Shown piece by piece: positions 8,873-18,467 of a stretch of 64,000 nt of DNA. The notes under the pieces are model-generated. The model was not told the origin of the DNA, made no database searches, and saw only the letters and a list, made by a program, of their open reading frames with translations. Origin of the DNA: Terribium retamae (GTDB lineage: Bacteria; Pseudomonadota; Alphaproteobacteria; Rhizobiales; Rhizobiaceae); the NCBI RefSeq assembly GCF_022347545.1, contig NZ_JAKREW010000002.1, positions 186,001 to 250,000 on the forward strand. The letters are read 5' to 3'. A program made the translations under genes and the position numbers. Every line of letters begins with the position of its first letter. Positions within the stretch are counted from its first letter, which is position 1.

Positions 8873-11800
8873 TTATGCCCCGATCAGATCGCTCATCAGC
8901 CCCGATGCGACGGACAACCGCGACACGGTGATGTCGCCACCTTCCGTCAGGGCCTGCAGTCGTTCGCGCACACGGGCTATGCGTTCGCCGCCGGCCTCCA
9001 GCCAGGCCGCAACCGGATCGGCCGCCTTGCCGTGCTGCGTGAGTGCCGCAACCGCAATGCCGCGCCGCGCTGCGCCGATCGTGTCGGCGGCGCGGGACAG
9101 GGCCAACTGGTCATAATAGTCAGGCGGCGTCACCGACCGCGCGGCTTCTTCGATGCGTGGAATGCGGAAGGCCTCGCTCACCGCGAAGAAGGCTTTGGCC
9201 GCCACGACGATGTCCGCACCGGCAAGGCGGGATGCCAGCGCGATATCCGGGACCAGTTCCGCAACATCCGCCAGTGCCAGACGTTCCGCCAACTTTTCCG
9301 GCGTACCGTCCTTGAACAGGCTATGCCGCTTTTGCTCCAGCCGCTCGCGGGAGAAATCCGACAGCAGCGACACCAGTTTTGGCTCAAGGGCCTTACGGGC
9401 CTCCTGCAGGTCGGCAATACGCTGGCCGAGCGGCGCTGTGCCCGTATCGTTCTTCAGATACCAGCCCGCCGTCACGAATATAAGCCGGCTTACGATCTGG
9501 TAGAGGTCGATCTGCACCTGACCGTCGATCTTGTTATCCAGCGCGTTGATTTCCTTGTAAAGCGCCGGCAGGCCGAAACCGTCACGGATCACCGCAAAGG
9601 TACGCACCACGTCGGCGGCACTGCGACCGGTCGCTTCCATCAGCCGGTTGGTGAAGGAAGGTCCGCCCCGATTGACCATATCGTTGGCAACGACACGCGC
9701 GATGATCTCGCGCCGCAGCCGGTGACCGTGGATCTCCTCATTGAACTTCTTGACCATCCGTTCGGGGAAATAGCCGATCAGGTCGGTGTTGAAATGCGCG
9801 TCGTCAGGTACATCCGAAGCAACGATGTCGGAGAACAGCACGATCTTCGCATAAGCGAGCAGCACGCCGAGCTCCGCCCGGGTTAACGGCTCGCCGCGCG
9901 CCTCCCGGTCCGCCAGAGCCGCCGGAGAAGGCAGCGTCTCGACAGCGCGGTCGAGCAGGCCACGCGCTTCGAGCGCAGCCATGAAGCGGCCCTGATGCGC
10001 GATGTCGGCCAGCCCGCGTTTGCGGGCGAGCGACAGCGCCAGCGTCTGCTCGTAATTGTTGGAGAGCACGAGATTGCCGACCTCATCGGTCATCTCGGCC
10101 AACAGCTTGTTGCGTGCCGGCCGTGCCAGCGAGCCCTTCCGCATGGCCGATGCCAGCGCGATCTTGATGTTGACCTCGACGTCGGAGCAGTTGACGCCGC
10201 CGGAATTGTCGATGGCATCAGAATTGTTGCGCCCGCCGGCAAGGCCAAACTCGATGCGGCCGCGCTGGGTGACGCCGAGATTGGCGCCCTCGCCGATCAC
10301 CTTGGCGCGTACATCCATCGCGTTGACGCGGATCGGATCATTGGCACGGTCACCGACGTCCTGATTCGTCTCCGAGACCGCCTTCACATAGGTGCCGATG
10401 CCGCCGAACCACAGAAGATCGACCGGAGCCCTGAGGATGGCGGTCATGATCTCGGCCGGTGTCGCGGTCGTCTTTGCAAGACCGATCGCGGCCGCAGCTT
10501 CCACGGGCAAAGTGATCGACTTCTGGCTGCGCGAGACGATGACGCCACCTTTCGACAGCTTCGACTTGTCGTAGTCCTGCCAGCTCGAACGCGGCAGGTC
10601 GAACATGCGCTTGCGTTCGGCGAAGGAGGCCGCCACGTCCGGTTCGGGATCGATGAAGATGTCGCGATGGTCGAAGGCGGCGATCAGCTTCGTATGTTCC
10701 GACAACAGCATTCCGTTGCCGAACACGTCGCCCGACATGTCGCCGACACCGACTACGGTGAAGGATGAGGTCTGGATGTCGCGGTTCATTTCGCGGAAAT
10801 GCCGCTTCACCGCTTCCCAGGCACCCTTGGCGGTAATGCCCATCTTCTTGTGGTCGTAACCTGCCGAACCACCCGAGGCGAAGGCGTCGTCCAGCCAGAA
10901 GCCGTGTTTCTCCGAAATCGTATTGGCGGTGTCGGAAAAGGTCGCCGTGCCCTTGTCGGCCGCGACCACGAAATAAGGATCGTCGGCGTCATGGCGCACC
11001 ACACCGGCCGGCGGCACGACATGATCGATACCGATGTTGTCGGTGATCGACAGCAGGCTGGAAACGAAATTGATGTAGGCTTGGCGACCCGCCTCGAACC
11101 ACAGGTCGCGCTGATTAGCCGGCGGCAGCCGCTTCGGATAGAAACCGCCCTTGGCGCCCACCGGAACGATGACAGCGTTCTTCACCTGCTGCGCCTTCAC
11201 CAATCCCAGCACTTCGGTGCGGTAGTCCTGGGCACGATCCGACCAGCGCAGACCGCCGCGTGCGACCGCGCCGAAACGCAGGTGAACGCCCTCCACCTCT
11301 GAGCCATACACGAAGATCTCGCGCCATGGCCGCGGTTCCGGCAGCCCGTCGACGGCACGTGAATCGAGTTTGATCGCCAGCGACTGACCGCGCTCCTTCT
11401 TGCCATCGACGAAATGGTTGGTTCGAAGCGTCGCTTCGATCAGATTGAGATAACGGCGGATAATGGTGTCGTCGTCGATACTGGGGACGTCTTCCAGCGC
11501 ATCCTTGATCTTCGCCTTGAGATGCTTGGCGGTTGTCACACCTTCGCCTGCCGGATCCGGCCCATTCCGGGCAACGAAGAGCGCATAGAGGCCCCGCGCT
11601 ATATCGGGATAACGGTTCAGCGTCGCCGCTATGAAATCCTGGCTCTGCGGAATGCCGGCCTGCTGCAGGTAGCGGCCATAAGCGCGCAGCACCAGGATCT
11701 CGGTGGCGTTCAAGCCGGCGGTCTGGGCAAGGCTGTTATAGCCGTCATTGTCGACATCGCCACGCCACACCGCCAGGAACACCTCCTCGAACAGTGTACC

Positions 11801-13669
11801 CTCATCGGCGAGATCGATCGGCTGGCCGTAGGCATTCTCCAGCTCCATGTCATGGATGAAGACGCTGCTGCCATCGTCCTTGTCGATCTCGAAGGTGCGT
11901 TCGCTGATCACCCGGAACCCGGTGTTCTCCAAAAGCGGCACACGCCGCGACAATGCCACCGGGCTGCCGTGATGATAGATCTTCAACGAAGCCTGCTCCG
12001 GCGTCTGGCCGGCATCGCGATAGTAGTCGATATCGATCGGATTCTCCGCCGATAGCTTTGCGATACGCTCTGCATCGACCAGCGCGACCGCCGACGAGAA
12101 GGAGTCGCGATAGCTTTCGGGGAAACGCGCGGCAATCGCCTTCAGTGCCGGATCGTTGCCGCCGGCCTCGGCTGCCTCTGCTAGCGCATCTTCCCAGGTG
12201 CGCACGATATCGCGGATCGCGGCTTCGATCGTCTCCTGCTCGACCTTGGGCGTCTTGCCGCCGGACCGGCCAATGATGAAGTGTACGCGGGCCAGGCCGC
12301 CCTCGGGAAACGCCGGATAGTAAGCCGACAAACGACCGTCGAAAACAGTTTTCAGATAGATGCCCATCTTCTCGCGCACGACGCTGTCGTAACGATCGCG
12401 CGGCACGAAGACGAGGATCGAGACAAACCGGTCGAACTGGTCGGCGCGCACCAATGCACGCACACGCGGACGCTCGATCAGGCCTAGAATGGCCTCGGCA
12501 TGTTTGCGCAAGGTGGGTATCGGCACCTGGAAAAGCTCATCGCGCGGATAGCTTTCCAGCACGTTGATCAGCGCCTTGCCGGAATGGTCGTCCGGATTGA
12601 AGCCGGACTTGGCGATCACCGTTTCGGCCTTGGACCGCAGATAGGGGATCTTCATCACCGACCGCGTGTAGGCAGTCGAGGTGAACAGACCGACGATGCG
12701 CAGCTCGCCTGCCAGCTTGCCGTTCTTGTCGTAGGTCTTGACGCCGATATAGTCGAGATAGATGCGCCGGTGCACAACCGACTTGGCGTTGGCCTTGGTG
12801 ACGATCAACGGCTCCGGCCCATGCAGGAAAGCGCGAATCTCAGGCGTCGTCGTAACCGCTTCCGTGCCACGCCGAAGCACCAGCACATCCGGATCGGCAA
12901 GGATGCCAAGTCCCGGCTTGTCGGCACGCTCCAGGCTGCCGCTTTTCTCGCCGCCAGAATATTTGAACTCGCGCATGCCGAGGAAGGTAAAATTGTCGTC
13001 GCGCAACCACTCGAGGAAGGCGATGCCTTCCGCTACATGTTTCTTGTCCAATGGCACTGGCGCGTAGCGGAACTCTGAAATCGCCTGATCGAGCCGCGCC
13101 AGCATCGGCTTCCAGTCTGTGACGGCAGCGCGCACCTGCGTCAGCGTCTTGGTCAGCCGCGCAGTCAGCGTTGCTGCGGCCTCCTCCGAAAGCCGGCCGA
13201 TATGGACATGCACCACGCTGACCTTGTCGAGCCCGGCATCTTCCTTGACCAGGCCGCCATCGCCGACGATTTCGGCCACACCGGTCTTCGAATGCCTGAC
13301 GGCGATGACGGGGTGGGTTACCAGGCTCGGCTCTCCGGCCGCCTCCGTGATCTCGCCAAGGATCGAATCGAACAGGAAAGGCATGTTGTCGTTGACGACG
13401 GTGATTACCGTCACCGGCCGCCCTTGGCGCGACACGCCCGATGCCGTCTCTATGGAAACGATGCTTTCGCCTTTTTTGTGTCGGGTAACCGCATTCTCCG
13501 CCAGTTCGGCAGCGCGGGCGAGATCGGCCACGTCGTAGGCCGCAACATCTTCGGACGGAGCCCTTGCAAGCAGGTAATCCGCAAGCCGTGTGGGCTTTTG
13601 ACCTTCCTTTCCCCCGCCTCCCTTCACCATTGGTTTCTTTGGCTTGGTTGCGGACTTCAGGCTGGCCAT
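8873..13669 (-). CDS. NAD-specific glutamate dehydrogenase (large, 180-kDa class)
   Basis: Oxidatively deaminates glutamate to 2-oxoglutarate and ammonia with NAD, a catabolic route for amino acids. The 1598-residue length is typical of the L-180 class of Proteobacteria. The catalytic domain lies in the middle to C-terminal half; GAKGGFYPKRLPP carries the family's glycine-rich lysine motif and VIGEGANLGVTQRGRIEF follows. The N-terminal half holds ACT-like regulatory modules in this family. I chose ATG 13669, with GGAGGA about ten bases upstream; starts at 13690 and 13774 lack one. It stands alone with its own promoter region before 13810. Confidence 0.95.
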   Translation of the reverse strand: MASLKSATKPKKPMVKGGGGKEGQKPTRLADYLLARAPSEDVAAYDVADLARAAELAENAVTRHKKGESIVSIETASGVSRQGRPVTVITVVNDNMPFLFDSILGEITEAAGEPSLVTHPVIAVRHSKTGVAEIVGDGGLVKEDAGLDKVSVVHVHIGRLSEEAAATLTARLTKTLTQVRAAVTDWKPMLARLDQAISEFRYAPVPLDKKHVAEGIAFLEWLRDDNFTFLGMREFKYSGGEKSGSLERADKPGLGILADPDVLVLRRGTEAVTTTPEIRAFLHGPEPLIVTKANAKSVVHRRIYLDYIGVKTYDKNGKLAGELRIVGLFTSTAYTRSVMKIPYLRSKAETVIAKSGFNPDDHSGKALINVLESYPRDELFQVPIPTLRKHAEAILGLIERPRVRALVRADQFDRFVSILVFVPRDRYDSVVREKMGIYLKTVFDGRLSAYYPAFPEGGLARVHFIIGRSGGKTPKVEQETIEAAIRDIVRTWEDALAEAAEAGGNDPALKAIAARFPESYRDSFSSAVALVDAERIAKLSAENPIDIDYYRDAGQTPEQASLKIYHHGSPVALSRRVPLLENTGFRVISERTFEIDKDDGSSVFIHDMELENAYGQPIDLADEGTLFEEVFLAVWRGDVDNDGYNSLAQTAGLNATEILVLRAYGRYLQQAGIPQSQDFIAATLNRYPDIARGLYALFVARNGPDPAGEGVTTAKHLKAKIKDALEDVPSIDDDTIIRRYLNLIEATLRTNHFVDGKKERGQSLAIKLDSRAVDGLPEPRPWREIFVYGSEVEGVHLRFGAVARGGLRWSDRAQDYRTEVLGLVKAQQVKNAVIVPVGAKGGFYPKRLPPANQRDLWFEAGRQAYINFVSSLLSITDNIGIDHVVPPAGVVRHDADDPYFVVAADKGTATFSDTANTISEKHGFWLDDAFASGGSAGYDHKKMGITAKGAWEAVKRHFREMNRDIQTSSFTVVGVGDMSGDVFGNGMLLSEHTKLIAAFDHRDIFIDPEPDVAASFAERKRMFDLPRSSWQDYDKSKLSKGGVIVSRSQKSITLPVEAAAAIGLAKTTATPAEIMTAILRAPVDLLWFGGIGTYVKAVSETNQDVGDRANDPIRVNAMDVRAKVIGEGANLGVTQRGRIEFGLAGGRNNSDAIDNSGGVNCSDVEVNIKIALASAMRKGSLARPARNKLLAEMTDEVGNLVLSNNYEQTLALSLARKRGLADIAHQGRFMAALEARGLLDRAVETLPSPAALADREARGEPLTRAELGVLLAYAKIVLFSDIVASDVPDDAHFNTDLIGYFPERMVKKFNEEIHGHRLRREIIARVVANDMVNRGGPSFTNRLMEATGRSAADVVRTFAVIRDGFGLPALYKEINALDNKIDGQVQIDLYQIVSRLIFVTAGWYLKNDTGTAPLGQRIADLQEARKALEPKLVSLLSDFSRERLEQKRHSLFKDGTPEKLAERLALADVAELVPDIALASRLAGADIVVAAKAFFAVSEAFRIPRIEEAARSVTPPDYYDQLALSRAADTIGAARRGIAVAALTQHGKAADPVAAWLEAGGERIARVRERLQALTEGGDITVSRLSVASGLMSDLIGA

Positions 13670-13809
13670 GATGCGATTTTCCTCCGCCATAGGCTGTATT
13701 ACGACTATCGTAGCAGATGATCGCCTTTTGGCGACAAAGGTTTGACGGCTGCCTAAGAAAAATGCTGCCTGCATAAGAAATTTGCAGGCGCCGGCGAAAG
13801 GAGACCGCG

Positions 13810-14373
13810 ATGAGCGAGAAAATCACCGCACTGGACTTGCCCCAGGCGGAATTGAGCGACGCCACCAAGGTCTACTTCGCCAAATGCGAGGAGAAACTCG
13901 GCCTCGTGCCCAATGTGCTCCAGGCTTACGCTTTCGACGAGAAGAAGCTGCGTGCCTTCACCGACACGTATAACGACCTGATGCTGGGCGATTCCGGGCT
14001 TTCCAAGCTCGAACGCGAGATGATCGCCGTCGTCGTCTCCTCCATCAACCATTGTTATTACTGCCTGACCGCGCATGGCGCAGCGGTGCGCCAGCTTTCC
14101 GGCGATCCGGCATTCGGCGAGATGATGGTGATGAACTTCCGTGCCGCCGACCTTACGGAAAAGCAGCGCGCCATGCTGGAATTCGCGGTGAAGCTGACCG
14201 AGCAGCCCGCAAAGATGGTCGACGGCGATCGGGAGGCACTGCGCAAGGTTGGTTTCACCGATCGCGACATCTGGGATATCGCCTCGACCGCCGCTTTCTT
14301 CAACATGTCGAACCGCGTCGCCGCCGCCGTCGACATGCGGCCCAACGCCGAATACCACGCAATGGCAAGGTAG
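13810..14373 (+). CDS. Peroxidase-related protein, AhpD/carboxymuconolactone decarboxylase family
   Basis: A 187-residue all-helical protein. The motif NHCYYCLTAHG gives the redox pair Cys82/Cys85 and His89 of the AhpD-like branch, which acts as an alkylhydroperoxidase or thiol adaptor. Related paired-domain proteins are annotated as uncharacterised peroxidase-related enzymes, and the partner reductant is unknown. The ATG at 13810 follows AAAGGAG. It diverges from the glutamate dehydrogenase gene by 140 bp and is convergent with a LysE gene 26 bp away. Confidence 0.85.
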   Translation: MSEKITALDLPQAELSDATKVYFAKCEEKLGLVPNVLQAYAFDEKKLRAFTDTYNDLMLGDSGLSKLEREMIAVVVSSINHCYYCLTAHGAAVRQLSGDPAFGEMMVMNFRAADLTEKQRAMLEFAVKLTEQPAKMVDGDREALRKVGFTDRDIWDIASTAAFFNMSNRVAAAVDMRPNAEYHAMAR

Positions 14374-14399
14374 CGTGCCTCCTCCCCTCGAGCGGGAGC

Positions 14400-15014
14400 T
14401 CAGCTTCGCGTCGCAATCGCAGCAGCCGCACCCGCCATGGTACCGGCAGAGATGCGATTGGCGATACGCATGGCCCGCGGGCTTCTCAGAAGCTTGCGTG
14501 CCTGTGCAGCCGCCAGGATCCAGGCGAAGTCGATGGTGATCAGCACAATTGCCATTGTCGCCGTCAATTCCACCCAGCCAAGCACGGAGACCGAGGCGAG
14601 ATCGATGATGGTCGGCAGCAGCGCCAGATAGAACATCATGATCTTGGGGTTGCCGAGCGTCACCGCCATGCCGGCAAGGAAAAGCTTCACCGGCGAATCG
14701 TCTTTCGGCAGCGAGCCCTCGGCTGTCTCGACCGGCGCCGTCCACATCTTCCAGGCGAGGTAAGCGAGATAGGCAACGCCCAGCCATTTGATAACGACGA
14801 AGGCGAGATGGAAGGTCTGCGCCACCACCGCCAGTCCGAACACGGCAAAGGACAGCCAGATCGCTTCTCCAATCCACATGGCGAGCAGAAACGGCATCAC
14901 GTCGCGGAATCCCTTTGAAATCACTCGCGCCACCAGCGCTGCGATCGAAGGACCGGGGGAGCCGGCGGCAACGAACAGCGCACCGGCGAAAATGAGAAGA
15001 GACGTAAACGTCAT
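14400..15014 (-). CDS. LysE/RhtB family exporter (second)
   Basis: A 204-residue membrane protein with about six hydrophobic segments. The start TFTSLLIFAGALFVAAGSPG and the VTLGNPKIMMFYLALLPT block mark the LysE/RhtB family. It probably exports an amino acid or related metabolite; the substrate is not predictable. I chose ATG 15014, with GGAG six bases upstream, over an in-frame start at 15068. Unlike the exporter at 7180-7776 it has no LysR partner nearby. Confidence 0.85.
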   Translation of the reverse strand: MTFTSLLIFAGALFVAAGSPGPSIAALVARVISKGFRDVMPFLLAMWIGEAIWLSFAVFGLAVVAQTFHLAFVVIKWLGVAYLAYLAWKMWTAPVETAEGSLPKDDSPVKLFLAGMAVTLGNPKIMMFYLALLPTIIDLASVSVLGWVELTATMAIVLITIDFAWILAAAQARKLLRSPRAMRIANRISAGTMAGAAAAIATRS

Positions 15015-15486
15015 GGCGCACTCCATCGGGCAGACGTCGAAGCATAGGCCGAATGAGGTTCGATGCAATCATGAGCGTCAGATTCCATTGTTTCGCTTCG
15101 GCACGCCGGAAGGATTGGGAGGCACAGCTTGATCTCATCGATGCCGCTCGCTAGAACGCCACATCTTCATCAGCCCTAGGCTCCCGACTTTGCCATCGTA
15201 ACCGCCGGTCTCGTCAGCTCTCCCAGAACTCGCATGGCAGCGTGAAAGCGTTGCCGCTTTCTATAATTGCGTTCGTTCTTGTGGTGGTTCGAGACCGGTT
15301 TGGCCAGCGCCCTTGCGCCGGACTACGCCTTGATTTGGCGTATGATCTCCAAAAATCGGAACCGATTTCGGGTCATGCGCTGAGGCAGGTTGCCTGATCC
15401 CCACACGAACGCCATTCCGCGCCTCCATAAGAGGCACCTCGTTTATCGCCGCTTGACGGACTTCCCGACGGGAAGGACCAACCGGC
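15015..15486. other. 472-bp intergenic region
   Basis: No gene supported. It separates a leftward LysE gene from the rightward DUF1062 gene and so should hold two promoters. A 28-codon frame at 15071-15154 has no recognisable product. The only clear structure is the palindromic element at 15338-15380. No tRNA-like or riboswitch-like fold was recognised by eye. Confidence 0.5.
15338..15380. repeat. GATCATGC-type palindromic repeat, diverged copy
   Basis: The outer ends GCGTATGA and TCATGCGC are near-complementary, and the centre AAATCGG-AA-CCGATTT (15353-15368) is a perfect hairpin. It resembles the common rhizobial element that begins GCATGATCCCGAAAA; a truncated relative lies at 59371-59410. 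The family assignment is from memory. Confidence 0.5.
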
Positions 15487-16098
15487 ATGTCGTGCACGCT
15501 CAGCGTCCGATGGACTCTTACTGCAAATCGTTTTCCCCGCCCTTGGCGAACCTGTCCGCGCTGTGGGACGCAGCGCGCCTTCGAATGCAGCGACAAGTTT
15601 CGCCTCAACGCCAATGGCAGGCGGCTCGATGCCTGGCTCGTCTACAAGTGCACCACGTGCGACGACACCTGGAACCACACGCTGTTCGAGCGGCGTCATG
15701 GGCGCGATCTCGATCCGAACCTGTTATCGGCTCTCGAGGCCAATGATCCAGCGCTCGTCGGCCGCTTCGCATTCGATGTCGCAGCCTTGCGCCGAGCCGC
15801 ACATAGAGTCGAGGAGTTCGCCGGAAACGTTGCACACAAGGAAGCGCTTGCCGACAGGCCGGACGCCCCTGAACGGCTGGAAATCCTCATTGCCACGCCG
15901 GTTCCAATCGCGATCCGACTCGACCGCCTGCTCTCATCGGAACTAGGCCTGCCTCGCGCCCGGATCGGCGCGATGAGGGATGCAGGTCACATCGTCACGG
16001 CCGCCGCCCTCAATCGACCGGTCCGGGACGGTTGCCGGGTGGAATTCGACCTTGCCGTGGGCGAAGCAAACATGATCCTGCGCAACGCGTGCCGATAA
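15487..16098 (+). CDS. DUF1062 domain protein
   Basis: A 203-residue protein of unknown role. Two cysteine pairs, CPRC at 23-26 and CTTC at 55-58, form a probable zinc ribbon. The C-terminal half contains RLDRLLSSELGLPRARIGAM near 145-165, which looks like a small RNA-binding S4-like helix pair; that comparison is my inference. The ATG at 15487 follows AAGGA. It ends 49 bp before the convergent typA gene and shares a terminator with it. Confidence 0.75.
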   Translation: MSCTLSVRWTLTANRFPRPWRTCPRCGTQRAFECSDKFRLNANGRRLDAWLVYKCTTCDDTWNHTLFERRHGRDLDPNLLSALEANDPALVGRFAFDVAALRRAAHRVEEFAGNVAHKEALADRPDAPERLEILIATPVPIAIRLDRLLSSELGLPRARIGAMRDAGHIVTAAALNRPVRDGCRVEFDLAVGEANMILRNACR

Positions 16099-16112
16099 AG
16101 GGCCGATCAAGC

Positions 16113-16140
16113 AAAAAGGGCGGGAAATCCCGCCCTTTCA
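16113..16140. terminator. Bidirectional rho-independent terminator
   Basis: AAAGGGCGGGA at 16115-16125 pairs perfectly with TCCCGCCCTTT at 16128-16138, with A-runs to the left and T's to the right. It sits between the convergent DUF1062 and typA stops and can serve both. Confidence 0.85.
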
Positions 16141-16146
16141 AACAAA

Positions 16147-17970
16147 TCAGGCCGCGCTGACCTTCGCCTTTTCGAAGCGCTTGCGCTCGTTCGGATCGAG
16201 GTAGAGCTTGCGCAGGCGGATCGACTTCGGCGTCACTTCGACCAGTTCGTCGTCCTGGATCCAGGCCAGCGCGCGCTCCAGCGTCATGCGGATGGGCGGC
16301 GTGAGCTTGACCGCTTCGTCCTTGCCGGCAGCGCGGATGTTGGTGAGTTTCTTGCCCTTCAGCACGTTCACTTCGAGGTCGTTGTCCCTTGAGTGGATGC
16401 CGATGATCATGCCCTGATAGACCTTGACGCCGGCATCGATGACCATCGGGCCCCGGTCCTCGAGATTCCACAGCGCATAGGCGACCGCTTCGCCCTGCTC
16501 GTTGGAGATGAGCACGCCGTTGGTGCGGCCGGGCAGTTCGCCCTTGTAGGGCTGGTAGGAATGGAACAGCCGGTTCATCACCGCCGTACCGCGCGTATCG
16601 GTCAAAAGTTCGGACTGATAGCCGATCAGGCCGCGCGTCGGCGCATGGAACACCAGGCGCTGGCGGTTGCCGCCCGACGGCTTCAGTTCGACCATGTCGG
16701 CCTTGCGCTCGCTCATCTTCTGAACGACGACACCGGCATGCTCCTCGTCCACGTCGATGACGACTTCTTCGATCGGCTCGAGCAGCTGGCCGTTTTCGTC
16801 CTTCTGCATGACGACGCGCGGACGCGAAACGGCAAGCTCGAAGCCCTCGCGGCGCATCGTCTCGATGAGCACTGCGAGCTGCAATTCGCCACGGCCCGAC
16901 ACGAAGAACGAATCCTTGTCGGCCGATTCCTCGATTTTCAGCGCGACATTGCCCTCTGCTTCCTTCAGCAGGCGGTCGCGGATGACACGGCTGGTGACCT
17001 TGTCGCCCTCGGTGCCGGCGAGCGGCGAATCGTTGACGATGAAGGACATGGTGACGGTCGGCGGATCGATCGGCTGCGCCGCCATCGGCGCGCTGATCGA
17101 CGGGTCGCAGAACGTATCGGCGACGGTGCCTTTCGAAAGACCGGCAATGGCGACGATGTCGCCGGCATGAGCCTCTTCGATCGGCTGGCGCTCGATGCCA
17201 CGGAATGCCAGGATCTTGGTGACGCGGCCGTTTTCCAGCAGCGACCCGTCATGGTGCAGCACCTTGACCGCCTGGTTCGGCTTCAGCGAGCCGGCCTCGA
17301 TACGGCCGGTGATGATACGGCCGAGGAACGGGTTGGCTTCCAGGATCGTGCCGATCATCCGGAACGGACCCTCGGCAACCTTCGGCGCCTCGACATGCTT
17401 CAGGACGAGATCGAACAGCGGCGCCAGTTCCTGATCCTTCGGACCTTCCGGATTGGCCGCCATCCAGCCGTCGCGACCCGAGCCATAGAGGATCGGGAAA
17501 TCGAGCTGTTCGTCGGTGGCGTCGAGCGCCGCGAACAAGTCGAACACTTCGTTGATGACTTCCTGGTGGCGGGCATCGGGACGGTCGATCTTGTTGATCG
17601 CCACGATCGGCTTCAGGCCGACCTTCAGCGCTTTGCCGACCACGAACTTAGTCTGCGGCATCGGGCCCTCGGCGGCGTCGACCAGGACGATGGCGCCATC
17701 GACCATGTTGAGGATGCGCTCGACCTCGCCGCCGAAGTCGGCGTGGCCGGGCGTGTCGACGATGTTGATGCGCGTGCCCTTCCACTCCACCGAGGTGGCC
17801 TTGGCCAGGATGGTGATGCCGCGCTCTTTTTCGAGATCGTTGGAATCCATGACGCGTTCGGCGACGCGCTGGTTCTCGCGGACCGAGCCGGATTGTTTGA
17901 GGAGCGCGTCGACGAGCGTGGTCTTGCCATGGTCGACGTGCGCGATGATCGCGATATTGCGGATGTTCAT
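16147..17970 (-). CDS. typA: Translational GTPase BipA/TypA
   Basis: A ribosome-associated GTPase of the EF-G-like family that acts in stress adaptation and ribosome assembly. It has 607 residues, the normal length. G1 is AHVDHGKT at 10-17, G3 DTPGHADFGGEVER and G4 NKIDRPDARH; EF-G-like domains follow, then the BipA-specific C-terminal domain. ATG 17970 is chosen because the conserved start MNIRNIAIIAHVDHGK begins there; an upstream in-frame ATG at 18000 would add ten unconserved residues. Confidence 0.97.
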   Translation of the reverse strand: MNIRNIAIIAHVDHGKTTLVDALLKQSGSVRENQRVAERVMDSNDLEKERGITILAKATSVEWKGTRINIVDTPGHADFGGEVERILNMVDGAIVLVDAAEGPMPQTKFVVGKALKVGLKPIVAINKIDRPDARHQEVINEVFDLFAALDATDEQLDFPILYGSGRDGWMAANPEGPKDQELAPLFDLVLKHVEAPKVAEGPFRMIGTILEANPFLGRIITGRIEAGSLKPNQAVKVLHHDGSLLENGRVTKILAFRGIERQPIEEAHAGDIVAIAGLSKGTVADTFCDPSISAPMAAQPIDPPTVTMSFIVNDSPLAGTEGDKVTSRVIRDRLLKEAEGNVALKIEESADKDSFFVSGRGELQLAVLIETMRREGFELAVSRPRVVMQKDENGQLLEPIEEVVIDVDEEHAGVVVQKMSERKADMVELKPSGGNRQRLVFHAPTRGLIGYQSELLTDTRGTAVMNRLFHSYQPYKGELPGRTNGVLISNEQGEAVAYALWNLEDRGPMVIDAGVKVYQGMIIGIHSRDNDLEVNVLKGKKLTNIRAAGKDEAVKLTPPIRMTLERALAWIQDDELVEVTPKSIRLRKLYLDPNERKRFEKAKVSAA

Positions 17971-18182
17971 GCTGGGTCTCGGAGGTTGTTCGGGCAGCAC
18001 GCCCGGATAGTCAAATCGAGACGCCGCCTTTTTCAGTTGCGCGGCTCATACAGGGTTTTTCGCATTTGCGAAAGGGGGCGGCGTAGCGGCAGTTGGTTGG
18101 TCACCTTTTGTTAAGTGGCAGGAGCGTAGAATTTCATTAACCAAACGCGGAACCTTTTCCGCTGTGGAGCATTCGGGCGTCC

Positions 18183-18458
18183 ATGATGCGCAGTCTGAAC
18201 CGGTTCGTGATGATCTTGCTGTCGGCCACGCTCGCCGCCTTGCTTGCGCTGGGCGGCGCCTGGTCGGCCGCAACGCCTGCCGACCAGCCCATGGCCGTTG
18301 TAACGACGCAGGCGGAGAAGCTGTTTCCGGATGCTCCTGACGGCGTCGACCCGATCGTCACCGGCCCGGTAAGTGCCGCCTTCAAGCAGCGCCAGGCCGA
18401 TGTCGGTTGCGAGAAGGCAACCTGGCCGAACGTGCCCGCCGCCTGCTTCGAGCACTAA
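18183..18458 (+). CDS. Small secreted or membrane-anchored hypothetical protein
   Basis: A 91-residue protein that I do not recognise beyond similarity to short rhizobial hypotheticals. A hydrophobic signal (about residues 8-28, RFVMILLSATLAALLALGG) is followed by an A-x-A-like cleavage region. The mature part, about 60 residues, ends with two cysteines in GCEKATWPNVPAACFEH, possibly a disulfide. Two tandem ATG codons open the gene; the only purine-rich tract (GGAG) is about 15 bases upstream, a poor spacing. It is convergent with phoD, ten bases apart, with no terminator in between. Confidence 0.6.
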   Translation: MMRSLNRFVMILLSATLAALLALGGAWSAATPADQPMAVVTTQAEKLFPDAPDGVDPIVTGPVSAAFKQRQADVGCEKATWPNVPAACFEH

Positions 18459-18467
18459 CCTCCCCGG

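Noticed and set aside
15071-15154. 28-codon open frame in the 472-bp gap
   Set aside because: No recognisable domain, no ribosome site and too short to support without homologues.
16393-18114. A 573-codon open frame antisense to typA
   Set aside because: It mirrors the GC-biased codons of typA, has no recognisable domains and no ribosome site; typA is certain.
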